A stretch of 37,550 nt of DNA from Alphaproteobacteria bacterium (GTDB lineage Bacteria > Pseudomonadota > Alphaproteobacteria > Acetobacterales > Acetobacteraceae), in the NCBI GenBank assembly GCA_016869715.1, contig VGDM01000022.1, positions 1 to 37,550 on the forward strand, given 5' to 3'. The position numbers were made by a program, and so were the translations under genes. Under the pieces are notes generated by a model. The model was not told the DNA's origin, searched no databases, and was given only the letters and a program-made list of their open reading frames with translations. Shown here one piece after another: positions 1-11,456 of the stretch (the first letter of the stretch is position 1; each line of letters opens with the position of its first letter).

Positions 1-97
1 GGCCCAAACTGTCATCAATCAATGGCTCCACCAATATAACCATGTCCGGCCCCACCACGCCCTCGGAATGCGGCCGCCGGCACCCGAAACATGCTTA

Positions 98-715
98 GTA
101 AACCCACAAATCACTGGTACATAAAAAAGGGGCTGGACATCTGTCAAAGCGTGCCCGCGCGACGATTTTCGGGTGCCAGAGCTGTTCCAGGCCGGCGGCG
201 TGTCGACCGGTTGTGTCCCAATCCTGGCCTGCAATGGTTTCCCGCGGCGCATCCGTCGCCAGAACCTCGATCTCTAGCCGGGCGAAAAAGGCCGGTAGCG
301 GTTCATTGCCGACGCCAAAGCCAAGTGCGCGCCGGTTAGGCTAAAGAAGCCCGGCCCGGCGCAATGCAGCAATGATCCAGACAAATTCCCAGGTCTTGCG
401 ATGCATATGGGCCGGGTCAATCGCTAGGGCGCCACAAATTTTTGCGTGCAATTCCTCACCGAACTGCGCTTCGGTACAAAGCTGAGAGGTGGGCACGGCC
501 AAGCTTGGCGGGCGGAACATGACCGGGATGGCGGGATTGGCCGATGGCGCCAGCAGAAATAAGGGCGCCGTCCAAGGCCTCAGGGAGGATCGAAGGGCGC
601 CAAATTCGGGTGTTTCTATCAAGTATTGACGCAGGCTTTCAAAGTCTGGCTCACGGCGAAGAGATGCAACTTCCTCATCATCGCACGGTTCACGGTCCAG
701 AAAAAGGCGACTGGC
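98..715 (-). pseudogene. Decayed SAM-dependent methyltransferase-like gene
   Basis: One minus-strand frame stays coding-like from 715 down to a TAA at 95-97, but a TAG at 341-343 interrupts it and no start codon is left; a second in-frame TAG lies at 716-718. The N-terminal part (SRLFLDREP..., ...ESLRQYLIETPEFGALRSS) resembles the short helical domain that precedes some polysaccharide-linked methyltransferases. The middle has HRKTWEFVWIIAALRRAGLL, and just past the stop the same frame gives ALGFGVGNEPLPAFFARLE and then VLATDAPRE, a Rossmann motif I for SAM binding. The protein ends early, without the second half of the domain. Another frame near 20-85 (EGVVGPDMVILVEPLIDDSLG as two partial pieces) may be a further relic. 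The family call rests on recalled motifs; the pseudogene call rests on the stop and the missing start. Confidence 0.6.
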
Positions 716-898
716 CTAGATCACTCCTTCCCGCGGGAGCAGCCGGCCTGAATCAGCCTTGGCAGGACGCAAAACGCCCGAAGCCTTTGCCAAAATAGCC
801 TTCACCTGCATCGAGAAATCTTCCAATGTTACTCTCCGGACCCTGACGAATGCAAGTCATCCTGCGCAGCCGCGCCTTTAGGACCGGCGGCGCCCCCC

Positions 899-1351
899 TC
901 ACAACCCACACGCCGCATCCAAAAACGCCCCGCCTAGGGTGCCCGGCGCAGCTTCCCGGAACCCGCTCCGCCGCGGGCGTTCCGCATGCACCGGCTGCTG
1001 CGCGTTGCGCCGTGCGAACCAGGCACCTTCCAGCAGTCGCCATTGCCGTTCCCCGCAGCGATACTCACCAATAAAGCGCACCGAAAGCGCCCGCCCGCCT
1101 GTTTCCGGAATGGGAATGGATTCGCGCGAATTGAGCATGATCCAGGCCCGCCGCACAGGGCCGGCAATATTCAATTCGCGTTCCTGCACATAGCCGCTTT
1201 CGAACATTTCATTATTGAAGCCAATGGAACGCCAGCCCACCAGGCCGGGGCCGGGCGGCTCGGGAATCCGCTGCGGCGCGGGTTCCGGCGCCTGTTGAGC
1301 GCAACCCGCCAATCCCACCAACAACACCGCCGCCGCCAACCACCGCCCCAT
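899..1351 (-). CDS. Small predicted lipoprotein
   Basis: This encodes 150 residues with a short hydrophobic signal peptide and a lipobox LAGC whose cysteine is residue 17, so the product is probably lipid-anchored in the envelope. A proline-rich linker (residues about 19-36) follows, then a compact domain starting at GWRSIG. Two later cysteines (in EYRCGE and DAACGL) could form a disulfide. The pattern resembles the surface-adhesin-E-like lipoproteins of unknown function in alphaproteobacteria, but I do not recognise a specific family. It starts 11 bases after the end of the aldehyde dehydrogenase gene on the same strand and is probably cotranscribed with it. Function unknown. Confidence 0.7.
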   Translation of the reverse strand: MGRWLAAAVLLVGLAGCAQQAPEPAPQRIPEPPGPGLVGWRSIGFNNEMFESGYVQERELNIAGPVRRAWIMLNSRESIPIPETGGRALSVRFIGEYRCGERQWRLLEGAWFARRNAQQPVHAERPRRSGFREAAPGTLGGAFLDAACGL

Positions 1352-1362
1352 AGAAAATCCCC

Positions 1363-2874
1363 TTATCTCATATTCACCATAATGGTCTTCTTGTGAGTGA
1401 AATGTTCCAGCATGGCTTCCAAGGACGCTTCCTTGCCAAGGCCGGACTGTTTCACGCCACCATAGGAAAGATTGGCCTGCACCACCAGGTTTTGGTTGAT
1501 CTGCACCAGTCCCGCTTCCAGCCGATGCGCCAGATCAAGCCCCACCTTCAGATTATTGGTCCATAGGCTGGCGGCCAGGCCGTAATCGGAATCATTCGCC
1601 TCGGCCAACACCGCTTCCGGATCATCAAAGGGCTGGATCACCGTCACGGGGCCAAAGATTTCTTCCTGCACCAGCCGGCTCTCGCGCGTCAGGCCCGTGA
1701 AGATCACCGGCTGCAGGAACAGGCCCTTCTTCAGCGCGGGGTCTTCCGGCATGCGGCTGCAGACATGCGCGGTGGCGCCGGCGGTCGCCGCGCCCTCAGC
1801 GATAAAACCCTTCACCTTGTCGAATTGGCCCTGGCTGATGATGGTGCCGATATCGGTCTTTTCATCCAAGGGGTCGCCCATTACCATGCCATTCACCGCA
1901 TCCTTCATGGCGGTGACGAAGCGATCAAAGATCGGGCGTTCGACATAAATGCGCGATGCCGCGGTGCAGCTTTGCCCTTGACGCGTGAAACGCATAGAGG
2001 TCAGCGCGCCCGAGACCGTCTTATCAAAATCGCAATCGGCAAAGACGATCATCGGGCTTTTGCCACCCAATTCCAGCGTGACCGGGATCAGCTTCTCGGC
2101 CGCCGCGCGATAGATAATCTTGCCGGTTTCAACCGACCCGGTGAAGGTGACTTTCTTCACGAGCGGATGCGCCACCAGCGGCGCGCCGCATTCTGGGCCG
2201 AAGCCGCTCACCATATTGAAGACATCTGGCGGCAGCACGCGGTTCATGATTTCGCAAATGCGGAGCACCGCAAGCGGCGCTTCTTCCGCGCTTTTCACCA
2301 CCACGGCATTGCCCGCCACCAGCGCCGGCGCGACCTTCAGCGCCATCAGCAGCATCGGCACATTCCAGGGAATGATGGCACCCACCACGCCAAGCGGCTC
2401 ACGCACCGTCACAGAAAGCACATTTGGGGCGAAGGGCACGCTTTCGCCCTTCAATTCACTGCCAAGGCCACCAAAGAATTCGAATACATCGGCGACAACA
2501 TTCGCTTCCACACGGCTTTCCGTGCGCAAAGCCTTGCCGGTTTCAAGCGCAATCAGCCGGCCCAGCTCATCCACATGTTCCTGCAGCAGGGCTGCGCATT
2601 GATGCACCAGCGCGCCGCGCTTGCGTGCCGGCATCTTGGCCCATTCCTTCTGCGCCTTGGCGGCATTGGTCACCGCGGCATCCACATCCGCCGCATCGCC
2701 TTCCGCCGCGCGCGCCACTTCAATGCCCGTCGCTGGGTTCACCACGGCGAAGGTCTTGCCGCTGCGCGCCGGGACATAGGCACCACCGATGAAATGGAGG
2801 CCGGACAGCGCCTTGGCCAGGGCGAAGGGGTCTGCCGAAGGGGTGGCCGGGGTAGGGTGCGGGCGATCCAGCAT
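1363..2874 (-). CDS. NAD(P)-dependent aldehyde dehydrogenase
   Basis: A full-length ALDH-superfamily enzyme (503 aa) that oxidises an aldehyde to its acid with NAD(P)+. The catalytic set is complete: Asn171 in PWNVP, Lys194 in VVVKSAEE for the cofactor, general base Glu268 in LELGGKSP, and nucleophile Cys303 in GQSCTAASR. The C-terminal part has EEIFGPVTVIQPF and the YGLAASLWT motif, as in the broad-specificity betaine/phenylacetaldehyde-type group. Substrate cannot be read from sequence. The gene is divergent from enolase, with 128 bases between the starts, and is followed closely by a small lipoprotein gene on the same strand. Confidence 0.93.
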   Translation of the reverse strand: MLDRPHPTPATPSADPFALAKALSGLHFIGGAYVPARSGKTFAVVNPATGIEVARAAEGDAADVDAAVTNAAKAQKEWAKMPARKRGALVHQCAALLQEHVDELGRLIALETGKALRTESRVEANVVADVFEFFGGLGSELKGESVPFAPNVLSVTVREPLGVVGAIIPWNVPMLLMALKVAPALVAGNAVVVKSAEEAPLAVLRICEIMNRVLPPDVFNMVSGFGPECGAPLVAHPLVKKVTFTGSVETGKIIYRAAAEKLIPVTLELGGKSPMIVFADCDFDKTVSGALTSMRFTRQGQSCTAASRIYVERPIFDRFVTAMKDAVNGMVMGDPLDEKTDIGTIISQGQFDKVKGFIAEGAATAGATAHVCSRMPEDPALKKGLFLQPVIFTGLTRESRLVQEEIFGPVTVIQPFDDPEAVLAEANDSDYGLAASLWTNNLKVGLDLAHRLEAGLVQINQNLVVQANLSYGGVKQSGLGKEASLEAMLEHFTHKKTIMVNMR

Positions 2875-2927
2875 GGGGGGTGTCCTTTCTCAATTTGGCC
2901 AAGCCATAGCGCCTGGGCACCGCTTAG

Positions 2928-5116
<2,189 letters not shown>

Positions 5117-5298
5117 GCTGGTTCCGGCTTGGGGTTAGGATGCTTTGTCGTGGCGTTGATCTGGCGGCGCCGGGATGATGAATGTCAAGAAAGGCGAAAT
5201 TTCGCGCGAATTCGTTGGGCTTTACCATTTCTCTCTGGACAAGGGCACCAAGAATGGATTCTTTAGACATCACTTCAAGTCATGGGGTTATCGCGCTT

Positions 5299-5628
5299 AT
5301 GGCGCTGCTTTCCATCTTCAAGCGCATCCTGAAAGGGGTGCTGGTGCCGGCCATGTTCCTCGCGGTGTCGGGCTATTTCGCCTGGCATGCTGTGCATGGT
5401 GAACGCGGGCTGTTGGCGCGCGACAAGCGCCAGGGGGATATCGTGGCGGCGCGGGCGGCGCTGCAACAAGCCGAGGCCGAGCGCGATGCGATGGAACGAC
5501 GCGTGACCGGCTTGCGCGGAGACCGGCTGGACCGAGATCAGCTTGAAGAACGCGCCCGGTCGCTGCTGAATATGGTCGGGCGGGATGAGGTGATTGTTCC
5601 CTACGGGCCGGAACGCCGGCTTTACTGA
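5299..5628 (+). CDS. ftsB: Septum formation initiator, FtsB/DivIC family
   Basis: A small bitopic cell-division protein of 109 residues from the chosen ATG. One N-terminal membrane segment (about GVLVPAMFLAVSGYFAW) is followed by a coiled-coil stretch (residues about 35-80, rich in A, E, R and Q) and a short tail with LNMVGRDEVIVPY, typical of FtsB in alphaproteobacteria. In the family FtsB bridges FtsL and FtsQ in the divisome. Start choice: the conserved part begins at MALLSIFKR (5299), but an in-frame ATG at 5254 has a better ribosome site (AAGGG at 5241-5245), so a 15-residue longer form is possible. The position between eno and pdhA supports the assignment. Confidence 0.85.
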   Translation: MALLSIFKRILKGVLVPAMFLAVSGYFAWHAVHGERGLLARDKRQGDIVAARAALQQAEAERDAMERRVTGLRGDRLDRDQLEERARSLLNMVGRDEVIVPYGPERRLY

Positions 5629-5734
5629 CCGGCGGGCGCTGCGCCCGGTTTTGCTGATTTTTCAAGCCCTAGGGAACCCGGCTTAGCGCGCCGGGGGTGA
5701 TGCCGTGACCGCCTCTGTATGGCGAAACAAACAC

Positions 5735-5827
5735 TTAACTGCATTACAGTTAACTGTATTATTGCATTGCAAAAACACGGTTTTTTCATCTTTCATGGCT
5801 TGAAATTGGCATTTGTTCGGCGCTAAT
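5735..5827 (+). promoter_or_regulatory. pdh operon leader: repeats, palindrome and candidate promoter
   Basis: The 232-base gap before pdhA is AT-rich against a GC-rich background. TTAACTGCATTA (5735-5746) and TTAACTGTATTA (5750-5761) form a direct repeat of period 15, and TACAGTTAACTGTA (5745-5758) is a perfect 14-bp palindrome, as expected for a dimeric repressor site. Downstream, TTGAAA (5800-5805) and GCTAAT (5822-5827) with a 16-base spacer could be a sigma-70 promoter. The bases are directly seen; operator and promoter roles are inferred. The regulator is not identified. Confidence 0.45.
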
Positions 5828-5860
5828 GGTGCCAGGAAGCTAAGCGCAGAAGGAATTCCC

Positions 5861-6883
5861 ATGCCCCAGGCCACAGAAGCCGCCACCAAGCGGCGCGGCA
5901 AAGCCAAAGCACCGTCCCTGTCACGCGATGAAATGCTGCGCGCCTATCGCGACATGCTGCTGATCCGCCGTTTTGAGGAAAAGGCCGGCCAACTCTACGG
6001 CATGGGGCTGATTGGCGGCTTCTGCCATCTTTACATCGGCCAGGAAGCGGTGGTGGTCGGCATGCAAATGTGCCTGAAGGCAGGTGATCAGGTGATTACC
6101 TCCTACCGCGACCACGGGCATATGCTGTCTTCCGGCATGGAAGCCCGCGGCGTGATGGCGGAACTCACCGGGCGCATTGGCGGCTATTCCAAGGGCAAGG
6201 GCGGGTCCATGCATATGTTCAGCCGGGAGAAGGGCTTCTTCGGTGGGCATGGGATTGTCGGTGCGCAGGTCTCGCTCGGCAATGGCCTCGCCTTCGCGAA
6301 TTGGTATCGGCAGGATGGGCGGGTCGCGGTGACCTATTTCGGCGAAGGCGCGTCCAACCAGGGCCAGGTGTTTGAAAGCCTGAACCTGGCGGCGCTGTTC
6401 AAGCTGCCCTGCATTTTCATTATCGAGAACAACAAATACGGCATGGGCACGAGTGTGGAGCGTGCCTCTGCCTCGCGCGATTTGTCGCAGAATGGCGCGG
6501 CCTGGGGCATTCCGGGTGAGCAGGTGAATGGCATGGATCTGGGTCCCGTGCGCGAAGCGGGCGAACGCGCAGTAGCGCATTGCCGCGCCGGCAAGGGGCC
6601 GTATCTACTGGAGATGAAAACCTATCGCTATCGCGGCCATTCCATGTCCGACCCTGCCAAGTATCGCACGCGCGAAGAAGTGCAGAAAATGCGCGAAACG
6701 TCGGATTGTATCGAGACCGCGCGCAAGGTGCTGCTGGATGATTTCGGCGTCACCGAAGCCGACCTGAAGGTGATTGATGATGAGGTGAAGGCGATTGTCC
6801 AAGACAGCGCCGATTTCGCGCAGGAAAGCCCGGAACCGCCGGAAACCGAATTGATGACCGATATTCTGGTGGAGGCTAACTGA
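5861..6883 (+). CDS. pdhA: Pyruvate dehydrogenase E1 component, alpha subunit
   Basis: Alpha chain of the heterotetrameric E1 enzyme, which with thiamine diphosphate decarboxylates pyruvate and passes the acetyl group to lipoyl-E2. From the chosen ATG it has 340 residues, normal for the family. The ThDP motif runs from GEGASNQGQ (161-169) to ENNKYGMGT (190-198), and the conserved loop [15 protein letters not shown] is near residue 265. The start at 5861 is preceded by AGAAGGA and gives the usual short basic N terminus; an upstream in-frame start at 5813 lacks such a site. It leads the operon pdhA-pdhB-pdhC, with one base before pdhB. Confidence 0.96.
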   Translation: MPQATEAATKRRGKAKAPSLSRDEMLRAYRDMLLIRRFEEKAGQLYGMGLIGGFCHLYIGQEAVVVGMQMCLKAGDQVITSYRDHGHMLSSGMEARGVMAELTGRIGGYSKGKGGSMHMFSREKGFFGGHGIVGAQVSLGNGLAFANWYRQDGRVAVTYFGEGASNQGQVFESLNLAALFKLPCIFIIENNKYGMGTSVERASASRDLSQNGAAWGIPGEQVNGMDLGPVREAGERAVAHCRAGKGPYLLEMKTYRYRGHSMSDPAKYRTREEVQKMRETSDCIETARKVLLDDFGVTEADLKVIDDEVKAIVQDSADFAQESPEPPETELMTDILVEAN

Positions 6884-6884
6884 G

Positions 6885-8219
6885 ATGGGCGCCGTAATCC
6901 TGATGCCCGCGCTTTCGCCCACCATGACAGAAGGCAAGCTGGCCCGGTGGCTTAAGAAAGCCGGCGACAAGGTGAAATCCGGTGAGGTGATTGCCGAGAT
7001 TGAAACCGATAAGGCGACTATGGAAGTGGAAGCGGTTGATGAGGGGGTATTGACCTCCATCCTAGTGCCCGAGGGCACGGAAAATGTTGCGGTGAATACG
7101 GCGATTGCGGAATTGGATGGTGGCGCGGGCAGCGCGCAAGCCGCGCCTGCGCCAGTCGCCGCCGCAGCGCCCGCGGCCCCGGCATCCGTGCCCGCCGCGC
7201 CGCGTGCCGCCACGCCCGAGAAGGATTGGGGCCCCGCCAAGGTCATCACCGTTCGCGAAGCTTTGCGCGATGCCATGGCGGCGGAAATGCGCGCCGATGC
7301 GGATGTCTTCCTGATTGGTGAGGAAGTGGCGCAATACCAAGGCGCCTATAAGATCAGCCAAGGCTTGCTGGAAGAATTCGGCCCGCGTCGCGTGATGGAT
7401 ATGCCTATTACTGAACATGGCTTTACCGGCATGGCGGTCGGCGCGGCTTTTACCGGTCTGAAGCCCATTGTGGAATTCATGACCTTCAACTTCTCCATGC
7501 AGGCGATTGACCAAATCATCAATTCCGCCGCCAAGACCTTGTATATGTCAGGCGGGCAATTAGGCTGCCCCATTGTTTTCCGTGGGCCGAATGGCGCGGC
7601 TTCGCGCGTTGCGGCACAGCACTCGCAATGCTATGCTTCTTGGTATGCGCATTGCCCGGGTTTGAAGGTTATTGCGCCCTGGTCGGCGGCCGATGCGAAA
7701 GGGTTGCTGCGCGCGGCCATTCGCGACCCCAATCCAGTAATCGTGCTGGAAAATGAAATCCTCTATGGGCAGAGCTTTGAATGCCCGACAGCGGATGATT
7801 TCGTGCTGGATATCGGCAAGGCGAAGGTGGAACGCGCAGGCAGTGATGTCACCATCGTTGCTTTCTCCATCATGGTTGGCATGGCGATGCAGGCGGCGGA
7901 AAAGCTCGCGGAACAGGGCATCAGTGCAGAGGTGATCAATCTTCGCTCCATCCGGCCCTTGGATACGGAAACCATCGCGGCCTCTGTGCACAAGACCAAT
8001 CGCCTGGTGACCTTGGAAGAAGGCTGGCCCTTCGCCGGCATCGGCGCAGAGGTTGCCATGCAAATCATGGAAACCGCCTTTGATCATCTGGATGCGCCGC
8101 CGGTGCGGGTCACGGGTGTGGACGTGCCCATGCCTTATGCGGCCAATCTGGAAAGACTCGCGCTGCCGCGCCTGGAACAGGTGTTGGAAGCAGCGCGTAG
8201 CGTCACCTACCGGCGGTAA
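6885..8219 (+). CDS. pdhB: Pyruvate dehydrogenase E1 beta subunit with N-terminal lipoyl domain
   Basis: A 444-residue fusion. Residues 1-78 form a lipoyl domain ([14 protein letters not shown], with the lipoylated lysine K43 in [13 protein letters not shown]), an Ala/Pro linker runs to about residue 112, and then comes the E1-beta transketolase domain ([32 protein letters not shown], and the C-terminal transketolase-like domain from about 320). A lipoyl domain on E1-beta is known in several alphaproteobacteria. Its sequence is strikingly like that of the E2 lipoyl domain in the next gene. It begins one base after the pdhA stop and ends 11 bases before pdhC, so translation is probably coupled. 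Confidence 0.95.
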   Translation: MGAVILMPALSPTMTEGKLARWLKKAGDKVKSGEVIAEIETDKATMEVEAVDEGVLTSILVPEGTENVAVNTAIAELDGGAGSAQAAPAPVAAAAPAAPASVPAAPRAATPEKDWGPAKVITVREALRDAMAAEMRADADVFLIGEEVAQYQGAYKISQGLLEEFGPRRVMDMPITEHGFTGMAVGAAFTGLKPIVEFMTFNFSMQAIDQIINSAAKTLYMSGGQLGCPIVFRGPNGAASRVAAQHSQCYASWYAHCPGLKVIAPWSAADAKGLLRAAIRDPNPVIVLENEILYGQSFECPTADDFVLDIGKAKVERAGSDVTIVAFSIMVGMAMQAAEKLAEQGISAEVINLRSIRPLDTETIAASVHKTNRLVTLEEGWPFAGIGAEVAMQIMETAFDHLDAPPVRVTGVDVPMPYAANLERLALPRLEQVLEAARSVTYRR

Positions 8220-8230
8220 GGGGAAAGATC

Positions 8231-9499
8231 ATGGCAACGAATATCCTCATGCCCGCCTTGTCGCCGACCATGACTGAAGGCAATCTGGCGCGTTGGCTGA
8301 AGCAGGAAGGTGACCGGATCAAGGCCGGCGATGTGATTGCGGAAATCGAAACCGATAAGGCGACGATGGAAGTAGAAGCAGTGGATGAGGGCATTTTGGG
8401 CCGCATCCTGGTGCCCGCTGGCACGCAAGCCGTGAAGGTGAATGATGTGATCGCCGTGCTGGTGGAAGCGGGCGAAGCCGTGCCTGCCGTGGGCGCTGCA
8501 CCGAAAGCGGCACCCGCAGCTGCACCGGTAGCCGGGCCGGTTTCGGCAGCGCCTGCCGCCACTGCGCCAGCGCCCGCACCAGCATCGGGTGATCGCGTTT
8601 TCGCGAGCCCGCTCGCGCGCCGCATGGCCGCCCAAGCTGGTATGGATATCAGCAAGATCGCAGGCTCCGGCCCCAATGGGCGGATTGTGAAGGCGGATGT
8701 GGATGCGGCGCTGTCGCGTGCTCCTGCGCCCGCCGCTGCACCGGCTGCCGCGCCCGCGTCTGTTGCGGCGCCACGTCCCGCCGCGCCGGCGGCGATTACT
8801 GCGCCGCATACTGCCATTCCGAATAGCAGCATGCGCAAGGTGATTGCGCGCCGACTTTCGGAATCCAAGGCGACGATTCCGCATTTCTATGTTAGCACCG
8901 ATGTGGAAATTGATGCACTGCTGAAAATCCGCGTTGATTTGAATGCGCGGAGCCCCAAGGATGGTCCGGGCGCTTATAGGCTTTCGGTGAATGATATGGT
9001 GATCAAGGCAACAGCGGTGACTTTGCGCCGCTTCCCCAATGTAAATGCCATGTGGACCGAAGATGCCATTCTGCAATTGCACGATGTGGATATCTCGGTC
9101 GCGGTCTCCATTCCCGATGGGCTGATCACGCCCATTGTAAAGGGCGCCGATATCAAGGGCCTGGCCGCCATCAGCAATGAAATGAAGGGCCTCGCTGCGC
9201 GCGCCAAATCCGGCAAGCTAACGCCCGAGGAATTTCAGGGCGGTGGGTTTTCCATCTCCAATATGGGGATGTATGGCGTGAAGGATTTCGCCGCCATCAT
9301 CAACCCGCCGCAGTCTGGGATTCTGGCGGTCTCCGCCGGCGAACAGCGCCCGGTGGTGAAGAATGGTGCACTTGCCATCGGAACGGTGATGACACTGACG
9401 CTTTCTGTGGATCATCGCGTGATTGATGGCGCTTTGGCGGCGGAGTTCCTGCAAGCGCTGAAGCGCAATATTGAGGACCCGCTGAGCCTGATACTCTGA
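8231..9499 (+). CDS. pdhC: Dihydrolipoamide acetyltransferase, PDH E2
   Basis: Core subunit of the pyruvate dehydrogenase complex, which transfers acetyl from lipoyl to CoA. The 422 residues contain one lipoyl domain (1-78, K43 in [13 protein letters not shown]), an Ala/Pro linker, a peripheral subunit-binding domain (about 123-160, [14 protein letters not shown]...GRIVKADV), a second Ala/Pro linker, and the catalytic domain from about 200. The active-site DHRVIDG (394-400) supplies the catalytic histidine. A ribosome site (AGGGGAAAG) precedes the ATG. Its stop overlaps the start of the following acetyltransferase gene. Confidence 0.96.
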   Translation: MATNILMPALSPTMTEGNLARWLKQEGDRIKAGDVIAEIETDKATMEVEAVDEGILGRILVPAGTQAVKVNDVIAVLVEAGEAVPAVGAAPKAAPAAAPVAGPVSAAPAATAPAPAPASGDRVFASPLARRMAAQAGMDISKIAGSGPNGRIVKADVDAALSRAPAPAAAPAAAPASVAAPRPAAPAAITAPHTAIPNSSMRKVIARRLSESKATIPHFYVSTDVEIDALLKIRVDLNARSPKDGPGAYRLSVNDMVIKATAVTLRRFPNVNAMWTEDAILQLHDVDISVAVSIPDGLITPIVKGADIKGLAAISNEMKGLAARAKSGKLTPEEFQGGGFSISNMGMYGVKDFAAIINPPQSGILAVSAGEQRPVVKNGALAIGTVMTLTLSVDHRVIDGALAAEFLQALKRNIEDPLSLIL

Positions 9500-9981
9500 T
9501 GGGTGCTGGCTTCGCGCTGCGCGATGCGACACCGGCCGATGTGCCGGTGGTGCTGTATTTCGTGCGTGCCTTGGCCGAGTATGAAAAGCTGCTGCATGAG
9601 GCCAAGGGGACCAAGGCTGATTTCGCCGCCGCCCTTTTTGGCGCAACGCCGCGCGCTGCGGCCATCATCGCAGAAGCGGATGATAAAGCGGTTGGGCTTT
9701 GCATCTGGTATCGCACCTTCTCCACCTTCACTGCGCGGCACGGCATTTGGGTGGAGGATATTTTTGTCGAGCCCGCCTATCGAGGACAGGGCATTGCGCG
9801 CGCCATCTTCCGGCGCCTTGCGCAACAGGTGAAGAATGAAGGCGGCGCTAGGCTGGAATGGAATGTACTGGATTGGAATGAGCCCGCGATTGGCACCTAT
9901 CGCGCCATGGGTGCGCGCGGGCTGGATCAATGGACCATGCAACGTGTTGACGGCGCGGCGCTTGATCGCCTGGCCGAATAG
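9499..9981 (+). CDS. GNAT-family N-acetyltransferase
   Basis: A 160-residue single-domain protein with the GNAT fold. Recognisable parts are the N-terminal RDATPADVPVVLYFVRALAEYEK, the beta4 strand GIWVEDIFV, and the acetyl-CoA pyrophosphate loop YRGQGIARAIF. A DWNEPAIGTYRAMGAR segment follows, as in diamine/spermidine acetyltransferase-like members. The acceptor is not predictable. The ATG overlaps the pdhC stop (TGATG), so the gene is translationally coupled to the PDH operon, and 17 bases separate it from lpd. Whether it acetylates a PDH component or a metabolite is an open question. Confidence 0.88.
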   Translation: MGAGFALRDATPADVPVVLYFVRALAEYEKLLHEAKGTKADFAAALFGATPRAAAIIAEADDKAVGLCIWYRTFSTFTARHGIWVEDIFVEPAYRGQGIARAIFRRLAQQVKNEGGARLEWNVLDWNEPAIGTYRAMGARGLDQWTMQRVDGAALDRLAE

Positions 9982-9998
9982 AGGAAGGAGCCTGCGCA

Positions 9999-11393
9999 AT
10001 GGCTGAGGCATTTGATCTGGTGGTGGTTGGTGGCGGCCCTGGCGGCTATGTCGCGGCCATTCGCGCGAGCCAGCTGAAGATGAAAGTCGCGCTGGTGGAG
10101 CGCGAGAATCTGGGCGGCATTTGTCTGAATTGGGGCTGCATCCCAACCAAGGCGCTGCTGCGCGCTTCGGAAATCAATCACCTGCTGCATAGCCTGGATG
10201 CCTATGGCTTTGCAGCGGACAATATCCGGTTTGATTTCGCGAAAGTGGTGAAGCGCTCGCGCGGTGTGGCGGGGCAGCTTTCGGGTGGCGTGAAGCATTT
10301 GCTACGCAAGAACAAGGTCACTGTATTTGATGGCCATGGCAAGCTGGCCGGCGGTGGCAAGTTGGCGGTGACAAAGGATGGCAAGACAGTGGCGGAATTG
10401 GTGGCGAAGCACATCATTCTGGCAACGGGTGCGCGGGCACTCATGCTGCCGGGGATTGAACCGGATGGCAAGCTGATCTGGTCCTATCGCGAAGCCATGA
10501 CTGCGCCCGCCTTGCCAAAACGGTTGATCGTGATCGGTTCTGGTGCCATCGGGTCTGAATTTGCGTCCTTCTATCGCAATATGGGGTCCGAAGTGACCTT
10601 GATTGAAGCGATGGATCGCATTCTGCCGGTCGAGGACGCAGAAGTTTCTGCCTTTGTGCATAGGGCTTTTGAAAAACAGGGCATGAAGGTGCTGGTCGGC
10701 GCCAAGCTGCAAGGCGTGCGCAAGGAAGGCGATGCGATTGCCGCGATTGTGGAAGCCGGCGGCAAGGTCACTGAATTTAAGGCAGATCGATTGATCAGCG
10801 CTGTTGGCATTGTCGGTAATGTTGAAGACCTCGGGCTTGAAGGCACGAAAATTCAGGGGGACCGGACCCATATCGTGACGGATGCTTTTGGCCGCACCGG
10901 AGAGCCTGGCGTCTATGCCATTGGCGATCTGACCGGCCCGCCCTGGTTGGCGCATAAGGCATCTCATGAAGGGATCATTTGCGTCGAAGCCATTGCCGGG
11001 CTGCATCCGCATGCCATGGATACGTTGAACATCCCCGGGTGTACCTATTGCCGGCCCCAGGTGGCGTCGGTCGGGCTGACGGAAGCCGCGGCCAAGGCAC
11101 GCGGGCATGAGGTGAAGGTCGGGCGCTTCCCCTTCATCGGCAATGGCAAGGCGATTGCGATGGGTGAGCCGGAAGGCTTTGTGAAGACAGTATTTGATGC
11201 CAAGACCGGCGCCCTACTCGGCGCCCATATGGTGGGGCCGGAGGTGACGGAAATGATCCAAGGCTACGGCCTTGCCCGCACGTTGGAGACAACCGAGGCC
11301 GAATTAATGCATACGGTCTTCCCCCACCCCACGGTTTCGGAGGCCATGCATGAAAGCGTGCTTGATGCTTACGGCCGGGTGATCCACATATAG
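9999..11393 (+). CDS. lpd: Dihydrolipoamide dehydrogenase (E3)
   Basis: FAD-dependent flavoprotein of 464 residues that reoxidises dihydrolipoyl groups with NAD+. The N terminus has the FAD Rossmann motif VVGGGPGGYVAA (9-20) and the redox-active disulfide in GGICLNWGCIPTKAL (Cys42, Cys47). The NAD-binding motif is VIGSGAIGSEFASFY, the second FAD contact is VYAIGDLTGPPWLAHKA, and the C-terminal active-site histidine motif is HTVFPHPTVSEAMHE. AGGAAGGAG precedes the ATG. It serves PDH and possibly other 2-oxoacid complexes and lies in the pdh operon before lipA. Confidence 0.96.
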   Translation: MAEAFDLVVVGGGPGGYVAAIRASQLKMKVALVERENLGGICLNWGCIPTKALLRASEINHLLHSLDAYGFAADNIRFDFAKVVKRSRGVAGQLSGGVKHLLRKNKVTVFDGHGKLAGGGKLAVTKDGKTVAELVAKHIILATGARALMLPGIEPDGKLIWSYREAMTAPALPKRLIVIGSGAIGSEFASFYRNMGSEVTLIEAMDRILPVEDAEVSAFVHRAFEKQGMKVLVGAKLQGVRKEGDAIAAIVEAGGKVTEFKADRLISAVGIVGNVEDLGLEGTKIQGDRTHIVTDAFGRTGEPGVYAIGDLTGPPWLAHKASHEGIICVEAIAGLHPHAMDTLNIPGCTYCRPQVASVGLTEAAAKARGHEVKVGRFPFIGNGKAIAMGEPEGFVKTVFDAKTGALLGAHMVGPEVTEMIQGYGLARTLETTEAELMHTVFPHPTVSEAMHESVLDAYGRVIHI

Positions 11394-11456
11394 CGCCTGG
11401 TCCGCGTAGGTCGTCTGACCGAAGCGGTGAATTAGCCGCTCAAATCAAGTCTTGCC

